DNA of 64,000 bases, taken from contig JAGTJL010000008.1 of NCBI GenBank assembly GCA_020746875.1, positions 1,922,001-1,986,000 on the forward strand, read 5' to 3'. The notes below the pieces were generated by a model, which was given only the letters and a program-made list of their open reading frames with translations, was not told the origin of the DNA and made no database searches. Positions 48,217 to 61,184 of this stretch are shown here, piece by piece. Within the stretch, counting starts at the first letter, position 1; every line of letters begins with the position of its first letter. The translations under genes were made by a program, and so were the position numbers. This DNA is from Rhexocercosporidium sp. MPI-PUGE-AT-0058 (Eukaryota; Ascomycota; Leotiomycetes; Helotiales).

Positions 48217-51200
48217 CTAGGCTTTGTCCTTAAGCTCGTCGGCCAATCTCTGCAAGTAGAAACCACGGACATCTCCCGGCAGACTGTCAAATGACTTGAC
48301 GATCTTGGCAATGTCCTGTCTGCCTTTCTCGTACGCTTGCAAATCTCGATTACCATATACGTCTTTCCCTGCAGCGTAGCCCGCGGAGAGATTTCGGAAG
48401 AAGACATTGACGGCAATGCTTGTTCCTGATATTAGGGATGCCGTGTGCAACCACAAAGAGGGGAGAAAGAGTATGTCACCGGGTTGAAGGAGGGCTTCAT
48501 ATGGGTGTGTGCCTGCTAGGCGTGGACTGTGAAGTTCTTCAAAAACATTGATCTGCGAGCTTGAGGAACCTGGTTCGAATCCGAGGTTTTTGACATCGGA
48601 TGGTGGAAACAGGAGAAGTCGCTTGGACCCCTGAATCTGGCAGTAAACATTCGCCATGACCTAAGTGTGGTCAGCAAGGCGGAGTCTTGCGAGGAGATTC
48701 CACTTACATCATAGTGTAACCACATGTTGACAGGTCCAGAAATACGCAGAGGAGAGCTGTGCGTGTTCTCCGAGACGACAGCGAGCTCGTGTGGTAATCG
48801 GAAGTCGGCTGAAATAGCAGGGAAGTCTTGCCTGATATCTGCTGGTTGCTCCGAGGGCTTCTCGGCAGATAAAGAGCGAAGATAGAGCTTTTTGCCTTCT
48901 TGGATCTGGTCAAGAAAGTCCCCAAATCGTTTGGTAGTATATGTGAAGTTTTTTGACTTAAAATCCATATGCTCTATGTTTGCCTCGTGGACAATGACCT
49001 TGATGGAGGTTAAAACACTACAGTTGGTTAATGAAGTTTGTATTGCTTACCTCACGATCAAATCCCACTTTCCTATTCAAGTAATCTGTCGTCCACTTGG
49101 TGACACAGGGACCAATGTCCGCTTTCTCAATGATGACTGGAGAAGAAGACTCAAGGATGCGAGTGAAGTCCGCAGCGGAATCAAGTTGCATCCTTGGAAT
49201 AATGACTACGCTTATAGGCTCCGTGGATATAGGCATCCCAAATGGCTTGGCTGGTACTTCGGCAGCCACTGTTCGAACAATTCTCCAACCATCTGTAAGT
49301 TTGCCACCCTCCTGAAACTGGCCTGCAGCTGAATTCGTAAATGTTACGGTGTAGTTTCCCTTGTTCCAGAACGTGCCGAACGAGAAGCATACTGCGGAAC
49401 CGCCTGTGACTACCAAAGAGTTTCCGGCAGCAACAGTAGTGACACCGATCAACAAAGGTCGGGGAGCGAAGTGAACAGGAATGATTTCTACAGTGGCATT
49501 TCTTCCGTTGACTTTAAAGGTACACACTTCTTCTGTCGATTTAAGGATCCGGTCCTTGATTATACCGCCGATAATTTGGATTTGGCCTTGATGATAGATC
49601 GCGTTAGCTCCAAAGCGAGCAACCAAAGGCTGGCCTTCAAAGTCCGGGAGCTTGTAGAATTTGATCGTTGGTGTCAAGTGGCTCGTCAGTATCCTTGAAC
49701 CTGACAGCAGGACTGGGGAAAGACTAGCACTTACCTGGCTAAAAAGTCCATTCAGTTCCCATCGCCAAACATCGTCCAGGAGGCACGAGGTGATGGACAT
49801 GCCACCAGCGAGGACACCAGTTCTTGAGCTAGAGAGATCATTTGAGAACTCCGATTCAGTTAAGACAAATACAGCTCCATAGGAAGGCTGTGGAATTATC
49901 CCATCGCATCCACATTTTACCCACCCTGTTCGTCGACTCCATACCAAGTATTCCTTAGGAATAGCTCTGGAGTTAGTTCTCCCTGTCGAAACGAGAACAT
50001 AACCATGACCCAAGCTTGTAGCTTGATGACGATACAAAGGCCATGGCAGGTCATCAACACGTTCCCAGGTACTGAGCCATTTGTGAAAGAGCCAGCACTC
50101 TTTTGAAGCATTATCCGGAGATGTTCGGCCACCGACCAGCAGTGAAACGTCACCTATATCCGTGATGGTGTGACACATTCTGCTTGATGGTGTGACAGCA
50201 GAGCCTTGAGGCTTGAGAGCCTCGAATTCGACCTGATCTACGCCGTACTCATCCCAGGAATCGGTTCTGGTGGTCAGTCCCATACCGCCAAAAACACCTA
50301 TCCTGTCATGGGTGCGATCTTGTCCCTTAGTTGACATTGGTGCCGCAAATCGTCTGAAGCCATGTGCTCTTGGGTATTCTGAAAATACCACGTCTAGCCG
50401 ACGACCAGTTACCGCTGGACTTGGAAATTTTGCAGGGTCTCCCGGGGGCGTCATTGCATCTGTTGTAGTGGATGCAAGCCTGGCGGCGTTTGACGTTGAA
50501 TTCGTCGAGTCTGCAACAAGTAAGAAGTAGTGACACCCAAAAAGGGCAAACTCTTCCCATTCATCGAAAGGCTCAATTCTGTCTAGAGCGATACGCTCTT
50601 CCGGAGTGGCGAAAGTATGCGAACTCCACAATTTCCAAAGATTACACACCGAGACCTTCGGCCAACCAAGACTCTCAAAACGACCTTGCTGAGCTTCCTC
50701 GGTAGGGTATTTTTGTACCGCCCCTAAGAAAGTTCGTAGTTTGTCGAAATGTGCCATCATAGTCCGAGAGAAAGGATGGTCTTCTCCATTTGGAATGAGC
50801 TGTTCCAATAAGCAAAAGCGGGCTGGCTTTGGTCAGTGTATATCAGCAACACAGGGTCGATCTCGCACCTTCGGGAAGCTTGCTAGCCCATTGAATCAGA
50901 GAATCAGCTGCTTCAACGTTCATGTATGTAATTGAAACCTCAGCAGTGAACAGTATTGAGCCTATGAGAAGTCAGTAACGCTAATCTATTTTCCCAGGTA
51001 TGGGCTTTAATTATGCCATCAAGCTGCCCAAGTTAGGACATGCAAATGATGTACGACATCTAGTCATCAGAACAATTGCAATCAGGCTCCCGAAAACAAA
51101 CTCGACCGCAGAAGGGTTGAAATTTACACTTTTCCATGTCTATAACGCTTCCTAGCACTCGCCCCAAGGACGCAAGATCCCGTAGATCACAACCCAATTG

Positions 51201-52009
51201 AACATATTGATCACTACGGAACAATACTTCATTTTCTGTAATCTCCACGTTAGTTAACATTGAATTCAGCTCAGTCGTACTCTGGACAACAGCTCGCTTT
51301 TTGAGGATGAGATCCTTGTAGTCAACATCAACAAACTTTGCACCTTGCGAAGCGGCTGGATATCTTTCAAGACACTGCCAAGGAAGAGGATCACTGGAGT
51401 CGATCAGCACGAAGAAAAAAGCCTTGAACATTGGGCACGCTTACTATCCACATCCAAGATTGATAACAATCTTTTGCTTGTTGGAATCTTGCTCCAAGAA
51501 GTGGCGAACCACTTGATCAATGGCCTTCATTCTGAGCCAGTATCCACGGTTGATGAGAGGGGAGCGTCTCTGTGGCTTCTTGACAAAGTACCGGAAGAAA
51601 TGGGCCTCGCCTGGAAAGTAAAGACGTTCAACACTCCGTTTCGACACGATACTACTGTTGTTGGTCTGGCTAATGTTAACGAGTAATGAAGCTGGGCATA
51701 TTGGAAGGATACGATCGTGTGTTATAGCAGTTAAAACTTCGAGCACTATGCTAAAAGTCCTTTCGTCGGACATCTGCACCTTGTGTACCTCGTTGGAAGA
51801 TCTTGCCTAGGAGGAGGAGAGCAACAGGTAAAGATAGTAAGGACTTGTCTCGACAATGTCCGCGACCAAAGGAATTTGCAACTCACCCCCATTATGGAGT
51901 CATCTTGAAGCTGTGCTTTGGATTTGCCCGGTGGCCGCACTGGCACAGGGCCCTTCTTTTCCTTCATTGTACGGGCTGAGGAGGAAGACTTGGTGAATCG
52001 AGGAGGCAA
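48217..52009 (-). CDS. PPM2: tRNA wybutosine-synthesizing protein 4 (Ppm2/TYW4), seven exons
   Basis: Exons 52009-51887, 51665-51445, 51393-51128, 50961-50869, 50822-49051, 48998-48708 and 48660-48217 join to 1,069 residues. The amino third is a leucine-carboxyl-methyltransferase-type SAM domain ([15 protein letters not shown], then [20 protein letters not shown] and [14 protein letters not shown]). The middle carries Kelch-like repeats ([34 protein letters not shown]). The end is a JmjC/cupin domain with an H-x-D motif (WLHYDV) and a later LPSLWLHTA His. Ppm2 methylates and methoxycarbonylates yW-72 to wybutosine at position 37 of tRNA-Phe. The fourth and sixth junctions are phase-sensitive and fit. 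A GTAAGT at 49,735 inside exon 5 could be an in-frame decoy donor. Divergent from ATG18. Confidence 0.92.
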
Positions 52010-52583
52010 AAGTCGTCAAGGTGCGGAAATTTCAAATGCTACGTATGACTGTGTGAGTGCAAACCCCAAAAAGATAGAGGCTGCTGGTGAATAACCACCT
52101 GCATCGGGCTTCGAAGCTGAACTATGTCGAGATGTCAAATGTTTTGGTCGTGTGGAAGCCGTGTGACAATTAGGAAATCTTTAAGCGAGCTGCTCAGTTT
52201 TCCAGGGGGGTTAGCGTGGAATGTGAAATTAAAGTTGTGGCTGGAGCTTCACTAGCTTCACTAGCCTCATCAGCTTTGGACCCCGCCGGACAGTGAAGAT
52301 ACGAGATAGACAACACCAACACCAGCAACGCACAACTTGCATCGTTGACACGACTCCAAGTCAGTGCAGGGCTTACGCGCCAATGAACGTGTCTGCGCCC
52401 ATTCACACATCACAATTCACTCCAGCAAAAGCTCCCTTCATAGGCGCAGATGTACCCGGCATTCATTGTAGCTTCAAGCCTACAAACCAACGCAACCCGC
52501 AGAAACACCGCCAACCAACCTCGAAGACCACGAAGCATTTCCCAGCTCTCTACTACTGCTAGCTGCGCGGGCCAGTTCTCATA
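52010..52583. promoter_or_regulatory. divergent promoter TYW4/ATG18
   Basis: A 574-bp spacer between head-to-head start codons. The ATG18 side carries a long CA- and A-rich leader (about 52,390-52,560). No specific factor site is claimed. Confidence 0.5.
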
Positions 52584-54023
52584 ATGGCTATGAACTTTGT
52601 AACCTTCAATCAGGACTACAGCTGTCTTGCCGTCGGTGAGTCCTTCAACTTCTTCCTCCCCGCCATTCTCCTACGCTGCTGACTTTGCCTTTCTATAGGA
52701 ACCTCACGCGGATTCCGCATCTATCACACAGAGCCCTTCTCGAAGATATTCAGCAGCGATGATGGAAACGTAGCTCTTATTGAGATGTTGTTCTCGACCT
52801 CTCTAGTTGCCCTCATACTCTCTCCCAGACATCTTGTGATCCAGAATACGAAGGTAACCCAGACTCGTCACCAAATCCCCATTATCAGATATCATCTCAA
52901 GTACAAACGGTTGGAAAGGCGCTGACTATACGTCTAGCGATCTTCAATCATCTGCGAATTGACCTTTCCATCTGCGGTCCTCGCCGTGCGGCTTAATCGG
53001 AAGCGACTGGCCGTTGTGCTGGAAGAGGAAATATACCTGTACGACATCTCGAATATGACCCTCCTCTACACAATTGCAACATCGCCGAATCCTAACGCAA
53101 TATGTGCACTTGCTCCATCATCCGAAAACTGCTACATCGCGTATCCTCTGCCGAAACCAAGAGAAGAAACCGGGGATAAGCGTCCCTTGCACGCGCCACC
53201 TCTTTCAACGTTCGTTGCGCCGACTTCTGGGGACGTTCTAATATTTGATGCGCTGAAACTGGAAGCCTTAAACGTGGTGGAAGCACACCGGGCACCTTTA
53301 TCCTGCATTGCTCTTAATAATGATGGTACATTATTGGCGACTGCCTCGGAAACGGGAACAATTATTCGGGTCTTCTCACTCCCTAAAGGAACCAAGTTAT
53401 ACCAATTCAGAAGAGGAACATATCCTTCAACTATTTACAGCATGTCGTTTAATCTAAGCTCCACTCTCCTCTGCGTATCGTCAACTACTGATACGGTTCA
53501 TATTTTCCGCCTCGGTGGCCCTACACTTGTCTTGCCAGATTCGCCCAAATCACCGAACGAAAGATGGAGTCGATCTCGAAGCTACGAAAGTGGGGCGGAA
53601 TCTCCTAAAACAGAGACTTCTCCTGGCAGCGATACTGCTGAAGCACCCGCACTTACACGCAAGCCAAGTGGAAGCATCGGGAGCATGTTGAGGCGATCCT
53701 CACAAATGATGGGAAAGAGTGTGGCAGGTGTCGTTGGGGGCTATTTACCACAAGCAGTTACGGAAATGTGGGAGCCTACGCGGGATTTTGCTTTCATCAA
53801 GCTGCCCAAGAGTGGTATGGGAGTTAATGCAACAGGTGGTCCTCTTCGAAGTGTGGTCGCGATGAGCAGTAGTAGTCCACAAGTGATGCTAGTGACTAGT
53901 GATGGGTTTTTCTATGTTTTCAGTATAGATATGGAAAATGGAGGCGAGGGAGTTCTGGTCAAGCAGTACTCGCTCGAAGGAGACGACAAACTTGACCAGT
54001 CAGCGATTGACTACAGCAACTAG
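52584..54023 (+). CDS. ATG18: autophagy PROPPIN Atg18 (three exons)
   Basis: Exons 52584-52635, 52699-52853 and 52938-54023 join to 430 residues. The start [18 protein letters not shown] with the second exon [14 protein letters not shown] is the classic first WD blade of Atg18. The phosphoinositide-binding FRRG motif is at 226-229, followed by [13 protein letters not shown] Ser/Pro-rich loop (about 265-300) lies between later blades. The seven-bladed propeller binds PI3P and PI(3,5)P2 on the phagophore and vacuole, where Atg18 works with Atg2. Met3 is an alternative start. Splice phases close without gaps. Confidence 0.96.
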
Positions 54024-57000
54024 AACCGCCTCGTTTCCTCGCCTTGTGGGGTTTTCTTGGTGAGGCGTTCGGTCGAATCTCTAGATGGACTATTTCAGTC
54101 CTCTTACGCATTCTCTAGCATTGGCAAGAGGCGTCCACTTTCCTGACTTCAGCTCGAGATCATTGGGGCATGCTTGCGAGCTGCCGTGTGACGTTAGTAT
54201 ATTAATGAACACCTTTCGCTCCTCAAATATGGTTCTTCTCGTATCATCCATGACAAACTGTTGTTCAGAGACTATCGGCCGATAGAGTGGTGTATTCTAG
54301 ATTCCAGCTTCGCTCTTGAGAACTTTCCGAATCTCTGTTCTCTACACATATACGAACCGAAAAGAATGGCTGCTTACGAGGTGCAGATATCTGGTTACAC
54401 CTGGATGACGGGCAGTGACTGCGGGATGACATTCTAGATGCGAGTTACGTTGCTACGAATGCATTTCAACCCATGGCAGTCAGGGCGGGGGATTCTATCG
54501 TCGTGAGACTCCCAATTGGACAACACGCATCATCGCCTGATCCGCATCTTCGAGGTCGTTGCAGTGGACCGGGCTCTATTGGAAAAGCCAAATGCGAGTA
54601 CCATGCAGCATCTCTTCTATTTCCAAATTGTTGTCCTAGTTGGTCAGGTGGCCCTCACACTGCGTTTATCAAACTGGGAAATATGCTTTTTCCAAAGCGC
54701 AGAACACGATATGAGCAGCATCTTCGTGGGTAACAACAAATCAGAGTATCGCGCGATATTGCAAGAGCATCAGCCTCCCCGCATGCGACGGGGAATCGCT
54801 TCAGCCTTGTTGTTGATGTGCCCTTGACTATCCAATAAAGTCAAGGCGTAAAACAAAATCGCAAGCAATCTAGGAACTTAATTGTACTTGTCGGCATACA
54901 ACAATCGGGCCGTTATTTACCATATGATCTTATCGACGCAATCTGCGAAAGGCAACAGTGCTATTTCTTCAGGGTCATATCTGAGGTGAGGTCTGCCTGC
55001 CTTACTCAAGGCTGACTCGTCAAAAATAACATCATGATGACTCAGGGGCTTTCTGCCCCATGTTGCCCTGTGACCGATTCTTTATGCGAATGCGTTTGCC
55101 TTTTCTACATGTGCGCAGGAGCGGGACTTGACGTCAAAATGACACTGACTTGAGCAGATGCAACGCACAGTCAGGCCACATCATCGACCTCTAAACTGAG
55201 AGAACTAGAAGCAGGGGGACTTAAGCGCTGTCCATGCGACTTGTCCGCCAATACGACTACCGGAAAATGTAGTCTGCAGTGTGACGAGATGTGCATGGAA
55301 GGTCGACTAGGAGCTCTGTCCGGACTACAGCCAGGCTGCCGATTTCTGGAAGCTTACGGGGTACAGCTTTGTTCTGGATAGGTTGCCTTGATTCTTGGTT
55401 GCCTATCCTGATTTTCTGGGCACCACCACGTAGTATCTGTACTACTTGAAAGCCGTCGCTGGTTGGTCTCTCCAAGCTCGAGCAGATCTCCATGCTAACT
55501 GTCTGGTGTACCCGATACTCCGGAAAACGAGGCCGAGATCTACACATTTGACGTTCTCTAGGTTTTGAGTATCTGCCCTATCCTCTGCCCCAAGAAAATA
55601 TGGTTCTCTCTTCGAGCAGCTTTGCGGGTTCCCGAGCAGAACAGTAGGGTTCCAAATTTCCACACTGGGCATCTAGCAAACGATCCCTGGTTCTGTTTAC
55701 TCTTCCTGGCGAGCTCGGGAAGGTTCCCTCCCTTTACGAGATGTTGCAGCATATATCGATAGCAGATCATGTCATCAAATCTAGTGTGCTGGACCTAACC
55801 AGATCAAACTCTGGATCTCGCTTCTACTTGTGCTGGGACTTGAGTGGGGTTCGTGAAGTCAAATGATCTCACGCGATAACCCAATTTAATTTGGGTACGT
55901 CCCGGTATGATGCTCGTCATGCTCCCTAGGCTCTATCATTGCTCAATCTCGAACGGGTACCTGAGCACGGCGTCGCAGCCACGTCCCTGCGCCGGGACGG
56001 GTTCATTCCTCCTAGAGTCACCTATGCTTAACGAGCGAGGCCAAATACAAATCAATCGAGTGGAATGCCAAAGCCAAGAAAGCAGTGGACATCTCTCGAC
56101 TTCGACGTGTGCTCAATTTTAAAAATATCCGCATATAATTATCGTGCTGGCAAGGGAGGTCCCAAACAGGCAGGCCAGATCTCGACAAAAATCTCTCGTC
56201 GACAGCCAACCCAACATCCCACATCCGTGCAGGCCCTGTGTCTCCCATTCCCTGTCCTGGAAGCTTGACCCAAGGCTGTGCTGTGCTGCAGCTCAGACTA
56301 CTGACTGGTTAGTGCTGTAGTCAGATGCCGCCAGGCCGTCTCCACAGGTACGTTTTTTACGAGCACACCAATGGAAATTCTCCAAAATCCAAACTGAGGC
56401 GGAGCCACAAGCCATCTAGTGGTCGCGGCTGTTGATAAGGCCAGCAGCCATGTACCCAGGGACAGTTGACGCTGACTGGCGCGCGCTGGCGACGGACTAA
56501 ATGGCGGTGCCGGGATCGACTGTGATTGACGGGTCATAGGCTCAGGGGACGTGGTATTGGCGCAGAGACGCTGGGAAGGCTGAAGCTTCACCATCGATCG
56601 ATGGATGGGAGGGTATCGTGCTGCAGTACAGTACACGAAGTCGTGCGGCCCATCGCGAAGACCCAACTCTAATATCTGGACACTTGGTGTTTATTCCAGT
56701 ACCCTCCCGGTGTTACTATCCGCCAATCCACTTATCGACGAACATGACCTAGGTAGTGAGGCCGCATGTGGATGCGCTGTGGGACTTGCACTGTGGAGAA
56801 GCAGCCTAGAACTGTGTTATTTCACAGGCTTCACTTTCTATCCTACCTGGCCTGGCAAACCAAAGCGGCCGCACACTGCTATTTAGATACGTAGAGAAAT
56901 AACATCAGACGGACGGGGTGCTGATGCCCCGGACTCCAACAACAAGCATGCCTCTACAGGAAGTCAGGATGCTTGGAAGCGAAGGTGGGTTGATGCTCAT

Positions 57001-59002
57001 TTACGTACAGACGGCCACAGCCCCGACAGGATCGTATTGGCTGCTGTTGACTTTCACAAATTACATGAAATGCGACCTTTTCTTGCATGACCAGGTACAA
57101 CTTGGTGCTTTGCTCGGTCTACTATTTATTCAAAGACGAAGCTAATCTTCAAGGACTATGAAGAGAACTTAAATTTAGAGATTGGCATGCTGGAATGCCA
57201 TCTAGTACGCTGATCACCATGCGATCGTGCAGTAAGCGAAGCCACGTTTGCCCAGGGACTCGCAGCAAAGTCAAATTGATTGCTAATCAGAGCTCTGTCA
57301 CAATAGAGTGAGTACTGTACGGTGCAGTCTGCTTTCGTTAACATGAGCAAGTCAGTCAGTCGTTCTTGCCGGAAAGTCGCCTGACGGTGGATGTACCAGC
57401 GACTATTGATGCTTCCATCCACCACCCATCTCCTCCCCACTCATTTTACTTTGTATGATTTTCATACTCGGTGATGGGTGACATGCATGTTGCCCCGGGG
57501 CCTGTCCTGTCTCAGCACTTTAATGATGGGGCCCCTACCAAACCAGACCACCAGGGAGTAGCGTTTTCCCTAACCCGACCCAAGTCGCTTGTCGTTTAAT
57601 TGTCCAGTAGAGGACTCGAGGGGAAAAGTTAGGGGATACTCTTTGCCCATCTTGCCCAGCTTGCCCCCCTCTTACCGAGCCTTGGGGAGCTAAATCTCGT
57701 CCTCTCCAACGGGTTCTATGCTAGGTTACCTAGTCTAGACTACTTGCCAGAGCTAGGTGCTAGGGTAGGATGGGATGGGATGGGATGGGATGACAACAAT
57801 GGGATGAGATGGATGTCAGAATGGCATGGCATGGCATCGCATCGCATGGGACGGACGATACAAGACTACTCAATGCTAAGTGGCCCATCCAGGCAGCTTA
57901 TTAGGCAGGCTGGATGTTGGAATTTCACCCCTCCAGAGGCTCGGTAGGCACTGACTATCCCCTCTCTGCTTACCCCCCAGAGTAGTCTCCTGGTCGTTGA
58001 TCTCGCTTTCGCTGTTCAGAGCATTTGCTATCCCAACTTCGTACTGCTACTACTGCACGTCCACTGCAATGCTTAGCGGAGCTTCATGTCAGCCCGCAAT
58101 TCGTTCGTAAGGTAGAAACCTCCGTGGTGGTCAGAGCTGTCCACACCCACCACTACAGTACAGTACCATTACCATCAACGTTTGATATCGATTGCCAGGG
58201 ACTAAGGGACGTGCCATGAACGACGGGGTCAGGTGCACCCTGGTCCTGCCAGGTTCTACCTGGGTTCTCACAAACGTTCGGTACCTCCCCTACCCTCTCC
58301 CACCCTACCAGAAACAATACTTTCTTCCCTTCCGCTCCCCCCCTCTAGCAGGCCAGTTCGTAGTCTCCGTACTAACTCCTAGGGGCTCTTTACGTATGCA
58401 GCCTCGAGCAGTCATTTGCAATTGCTGGGATGCCAACATGATGGGTCCATCCCACCCACACAGACGAGAACCCCCCTCCCCCCCCGCTCCCCTGGCCCAT
58501 GCCCTGCCTACCCTTCCGCGTCCTCCCCCATCGTTCTCTTCCCTGAAAGAGTCAAGCCCCCTTCATCCTGTCCTAGACTGCCGTCCACCCACATGGGTTT
58601 TGCGCTATTCGACCCGATATGTCTGTTATGAGCAAGTGTTTGTTCGAGGGGCAGTAGTAGTTTAAGTCTGCCTTGAGACCCTCTTCGATTCTTCATCGCC
58701 CACTTCACTTTCACTTCCTACGACCAAGCACGAATCCTTTCATCGAACTATTCTTGTTCTGTTGGTTTCATCACAACAAGCGGGCTCCTCGACATTACCC
58801 TTCTCGCTGGCAACTTCAAAAGTCCTCCTCATTCTCCCCGATCAACATCTGTACCTACCACGTATGAGGTTACTCACGAGAAAACTACTCTCCGACCAAG
58901 ATCATCGAACTCGACAAACACATCTTCGATAAGTGCTCTGATTCCCCCGGACTATTCTCGACTTTTTCGGTCTTTCACTTTCTCCTCCTCATCTACCTGC
59001 AT
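54024..59002. other. 5-kb gene-free region upstream of a zinc-finger factor
   Basis: No frame here shows family resemblance or splice partners. It contains a pyrimidine-rich stretch at about 58,640-58,990 that is probably the long leader of the downstream gene, with several short upstream ATGs, and pentanucleotide arrays at 57,770-57,850. Long non-coding upstream regions are common for developmental regulators in fungi, so the length may be functional, but nothing in the sequence proves it. Confidence 0.5.
57770..57850. repeat. (GGGAT)n and (GGCAT/CGCAT)n arrays
   Basis: Four to five GGGAT units at 57770-57792 are followed by three GGCAT and three CGCAT units at about 57,821-57,850. All units are 5 bp with ..AT ends, suggesting that one array evolved from the other. 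Confidence 0.8.
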
Positions 59003-60431
59003 ATGTTTTGTCCTTCTCCCAGTCTTCCCAAGATGGACCTGACCCCTCAATCCGCTCGTTCGCCCTCGTCACCCTACCGTTATACATCCAACCCTCAACC
59101 ACTCTATGAATATCCATCCCCAGCCCAGAGTGACTCACGATACCGGTCAACCGACTCTCTACAAGGCCTTGGGTTGTATTCATGTCCAATTTCGGGATCC
59201 AATGTTGAGCAAGGTGGATCCGTCCAGTCACCCCCAGCCACCAACAACTGGCCAACAAGTACTTTACAGCATCGAGACACACCTAGATCCACGCAGTCAA
59301 CCCCCAATGTTCTCTCCGCTGAGTATGATCCGTTTGCTCCTTTTCATCCAGCTGTATCAGCTGCCCCCTACAGCAATGACATATACTCCACCCAACCTGC
59401 TGAGGTTTCCATCCTGCCTGCCTCACCAATACCATCCGGCAACACATCACAGCGCTCTTCCTTCTCTTCTGCCCCAGGCTCGGAGGTCTTTACTCAAGCT
59501 GGATCAAACCATTCTTACACTCCTCGGATTAAGATGGAAGACCATCCTGATTTTATATCTGGTCATGAGGGCATGATGCTGAGCTCTCCCCAGATGAATC
59601 ACAACATTATTGTCACCTCGGCTAGTACGTATCCTGGGAGCCTCGAGGCAACCTTTTATCATGACCAGCCTGCCATGGGTTGGCCGAAAGTGGAGTATGC
59701 TCCAACTCAGGACCTTCCTTCTCTATCCTCACTCCCTCTTCCTCCATACGACAGACGCTCAGAAAGCATGGAAAGAGTCTCCTCGGGCATCCAAAGTCAG
59801 CGTCGTCGTCCAAGTACGATAGCACGGACGAGACAGCCACGCAAACTCACAACAAAGGAGGACGCCAATTTTCAATGTAACGTAAATGGATGTGGCAAGC
59901 TCTTTGGCCGGAGTTACAACTTCAAAGCCCACATGGAAACCCATGATACGAGCCGAGAGTATCCTTTCCCATGTCCCATGGATACTTGCACCAAGAAGTT
60001 TGTAAGGAAGACGGATTTGCAGAGGCACCACCAAAGCGTTCACATGAAGCAGCGGAACCACCGATGCGATTACTGCAGCAGATTCTTCGCAAGAAAAGAT
60101 ACACTACGAAGGTACAATCATTCTGGCTTTCAAAGGCGAATAAGAAGCTAACTATCTTCACAGGCACATGGAAGATGGATGTTCCAAGCGATTTGACATT
60201 GAGACTGTGGATTTTAGGCCACAGAGTTACGGCAATGGCGACCACAACTCAATGAGAGTTGCGTCTCGCGCTTCAGACAACCCATCCAGACAGCCATCGT
60301 ACAGTTCCTCCAGTCATTACACTCCTCCACCAGGAAACGGCGCAAGTCACGCCTCGATCGACGCAGGGGCGTACATGGAACGACAAGAGTTTCTTTCTGG
60401 AGACAGTGGCCAGGAATCATGGAACAGTTGA
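59003..60431 (+). CDS. C2H2-type zinc-finger transcription factor (two exons)
   Basis: Exons 59003-60111 and 60164-60431 join to 458 residues. The first 270 residues are Ser/Pro/Tyr-rich and probably disordered activation sequence. Three fingers follow: C292-x4-C297...H310-x3-H314, C324-x4-C329...H342-x4-H347, and C355-x2-C358...H371-x4-C376. The third is thus C2HC, and the intron falls exactly before His371, so an unspliced message would lose this finger. The tail is again Ser/Asn-rich. It should bind DNA in the nucleus; the target is unknown. Fungal relatives are usually named only as C2H2 or EGR-like factors. Translation may begin at Met11 (59033, AAGATGG context). Confidence 0.88.
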
Positions 60432-61158
60432 TAGATTTCACGAGAGGTTAGCGTTGATGATGATTCAATGCGATAAGTATGAATTTATAGGTTTGGTTGG
60501 AAACAATGCCGACTTGCATGAGCCTTACAATACTCGACTCGCCACTCGAACTTCAAGGGGGGCTGTTGATGGTTACGCACGGAGCAAGAAGAAGCAGCAT
60601 GGAGCTTGGGAGTTTCCAAGGAAACGATCCCGATTCGGCGCTCTTCATAAGCATAATAATGAGGGGTACGGAAAAGGGTTTGGGATGAAAAACACACAAG
60701 GGTTCAGCATATTTCTTGGGCGTTCACAGGGACTGCACCTATGTTTCGGGGTTTGGTTTCGTCCGGTCGGGTTTGATTTGGCTCTGATGCGGATTGTACT
60801 AGAATACCCGTGTGGGCTGGCCGGGAAGGCAAACATCAGATTGCCAACCCAAGCAAGCGAAAAGGAACGGCCAATTTCAACACTGCAGGAGAAGTCACAG
60901 GTTGTGGGGGGAGAAAGAGAAGGGGAGGGAGGGCGGAGAAGGAATTAGACGAATTAGAGAGCCTGGAATCTGTTGGAATAAAAATACAATGCTTGTCTAT
61001 CCACCTCAAACCTTTTGACTTGGCGCGATTCGAAGAATTTGACTTGGATAACCTCGCGGGATCCATGCTCCCCGAGCGGGCCAACCAGCTTCTTTAGATT
61101 TTTGGCGAGTGGACCCTAATGCCTGCAGCGTATCTTCCGCGCTCTGAGAGCAGAGAGG

Positions 61159-61184
61159 TCTGAGGTGAGGTGAGGTGAGGTGGA
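61159..61184. repeat. (GAGGT)n microsatellite
   Basis: Four GAGGT units directly precede the alternating GC/GT stretch. Confidence 0.8.

Noticed and set aside
48572..48582. tRNA B-box-like GGTTCGAATCC on the plus strand
   Set aside because: It lies within the last exon of TYW4, where it encodes part of GFEPGSS on the other strand. No A box or cloverleaf is found around it.
49694..49735. possible 41-nt intron within TYW4 exon 5 (GTAAGT at 49,735)
   Set aside because: Removing 41 nt would break the frame, whereas the unspliced sequence is open and gives the correct total phase.
54516..54827. 103-codon frame in the spacer after ATG18
   Set aside because: Another frame overlaps it, there is no family resemblance, and it has no convincing start context.
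60259..60948. 229-codon frame overlapping the end of the zinc-finger gene
   Set aside because: It overlaps the true last exon in a different frame and continues into simple-sequence DNA.
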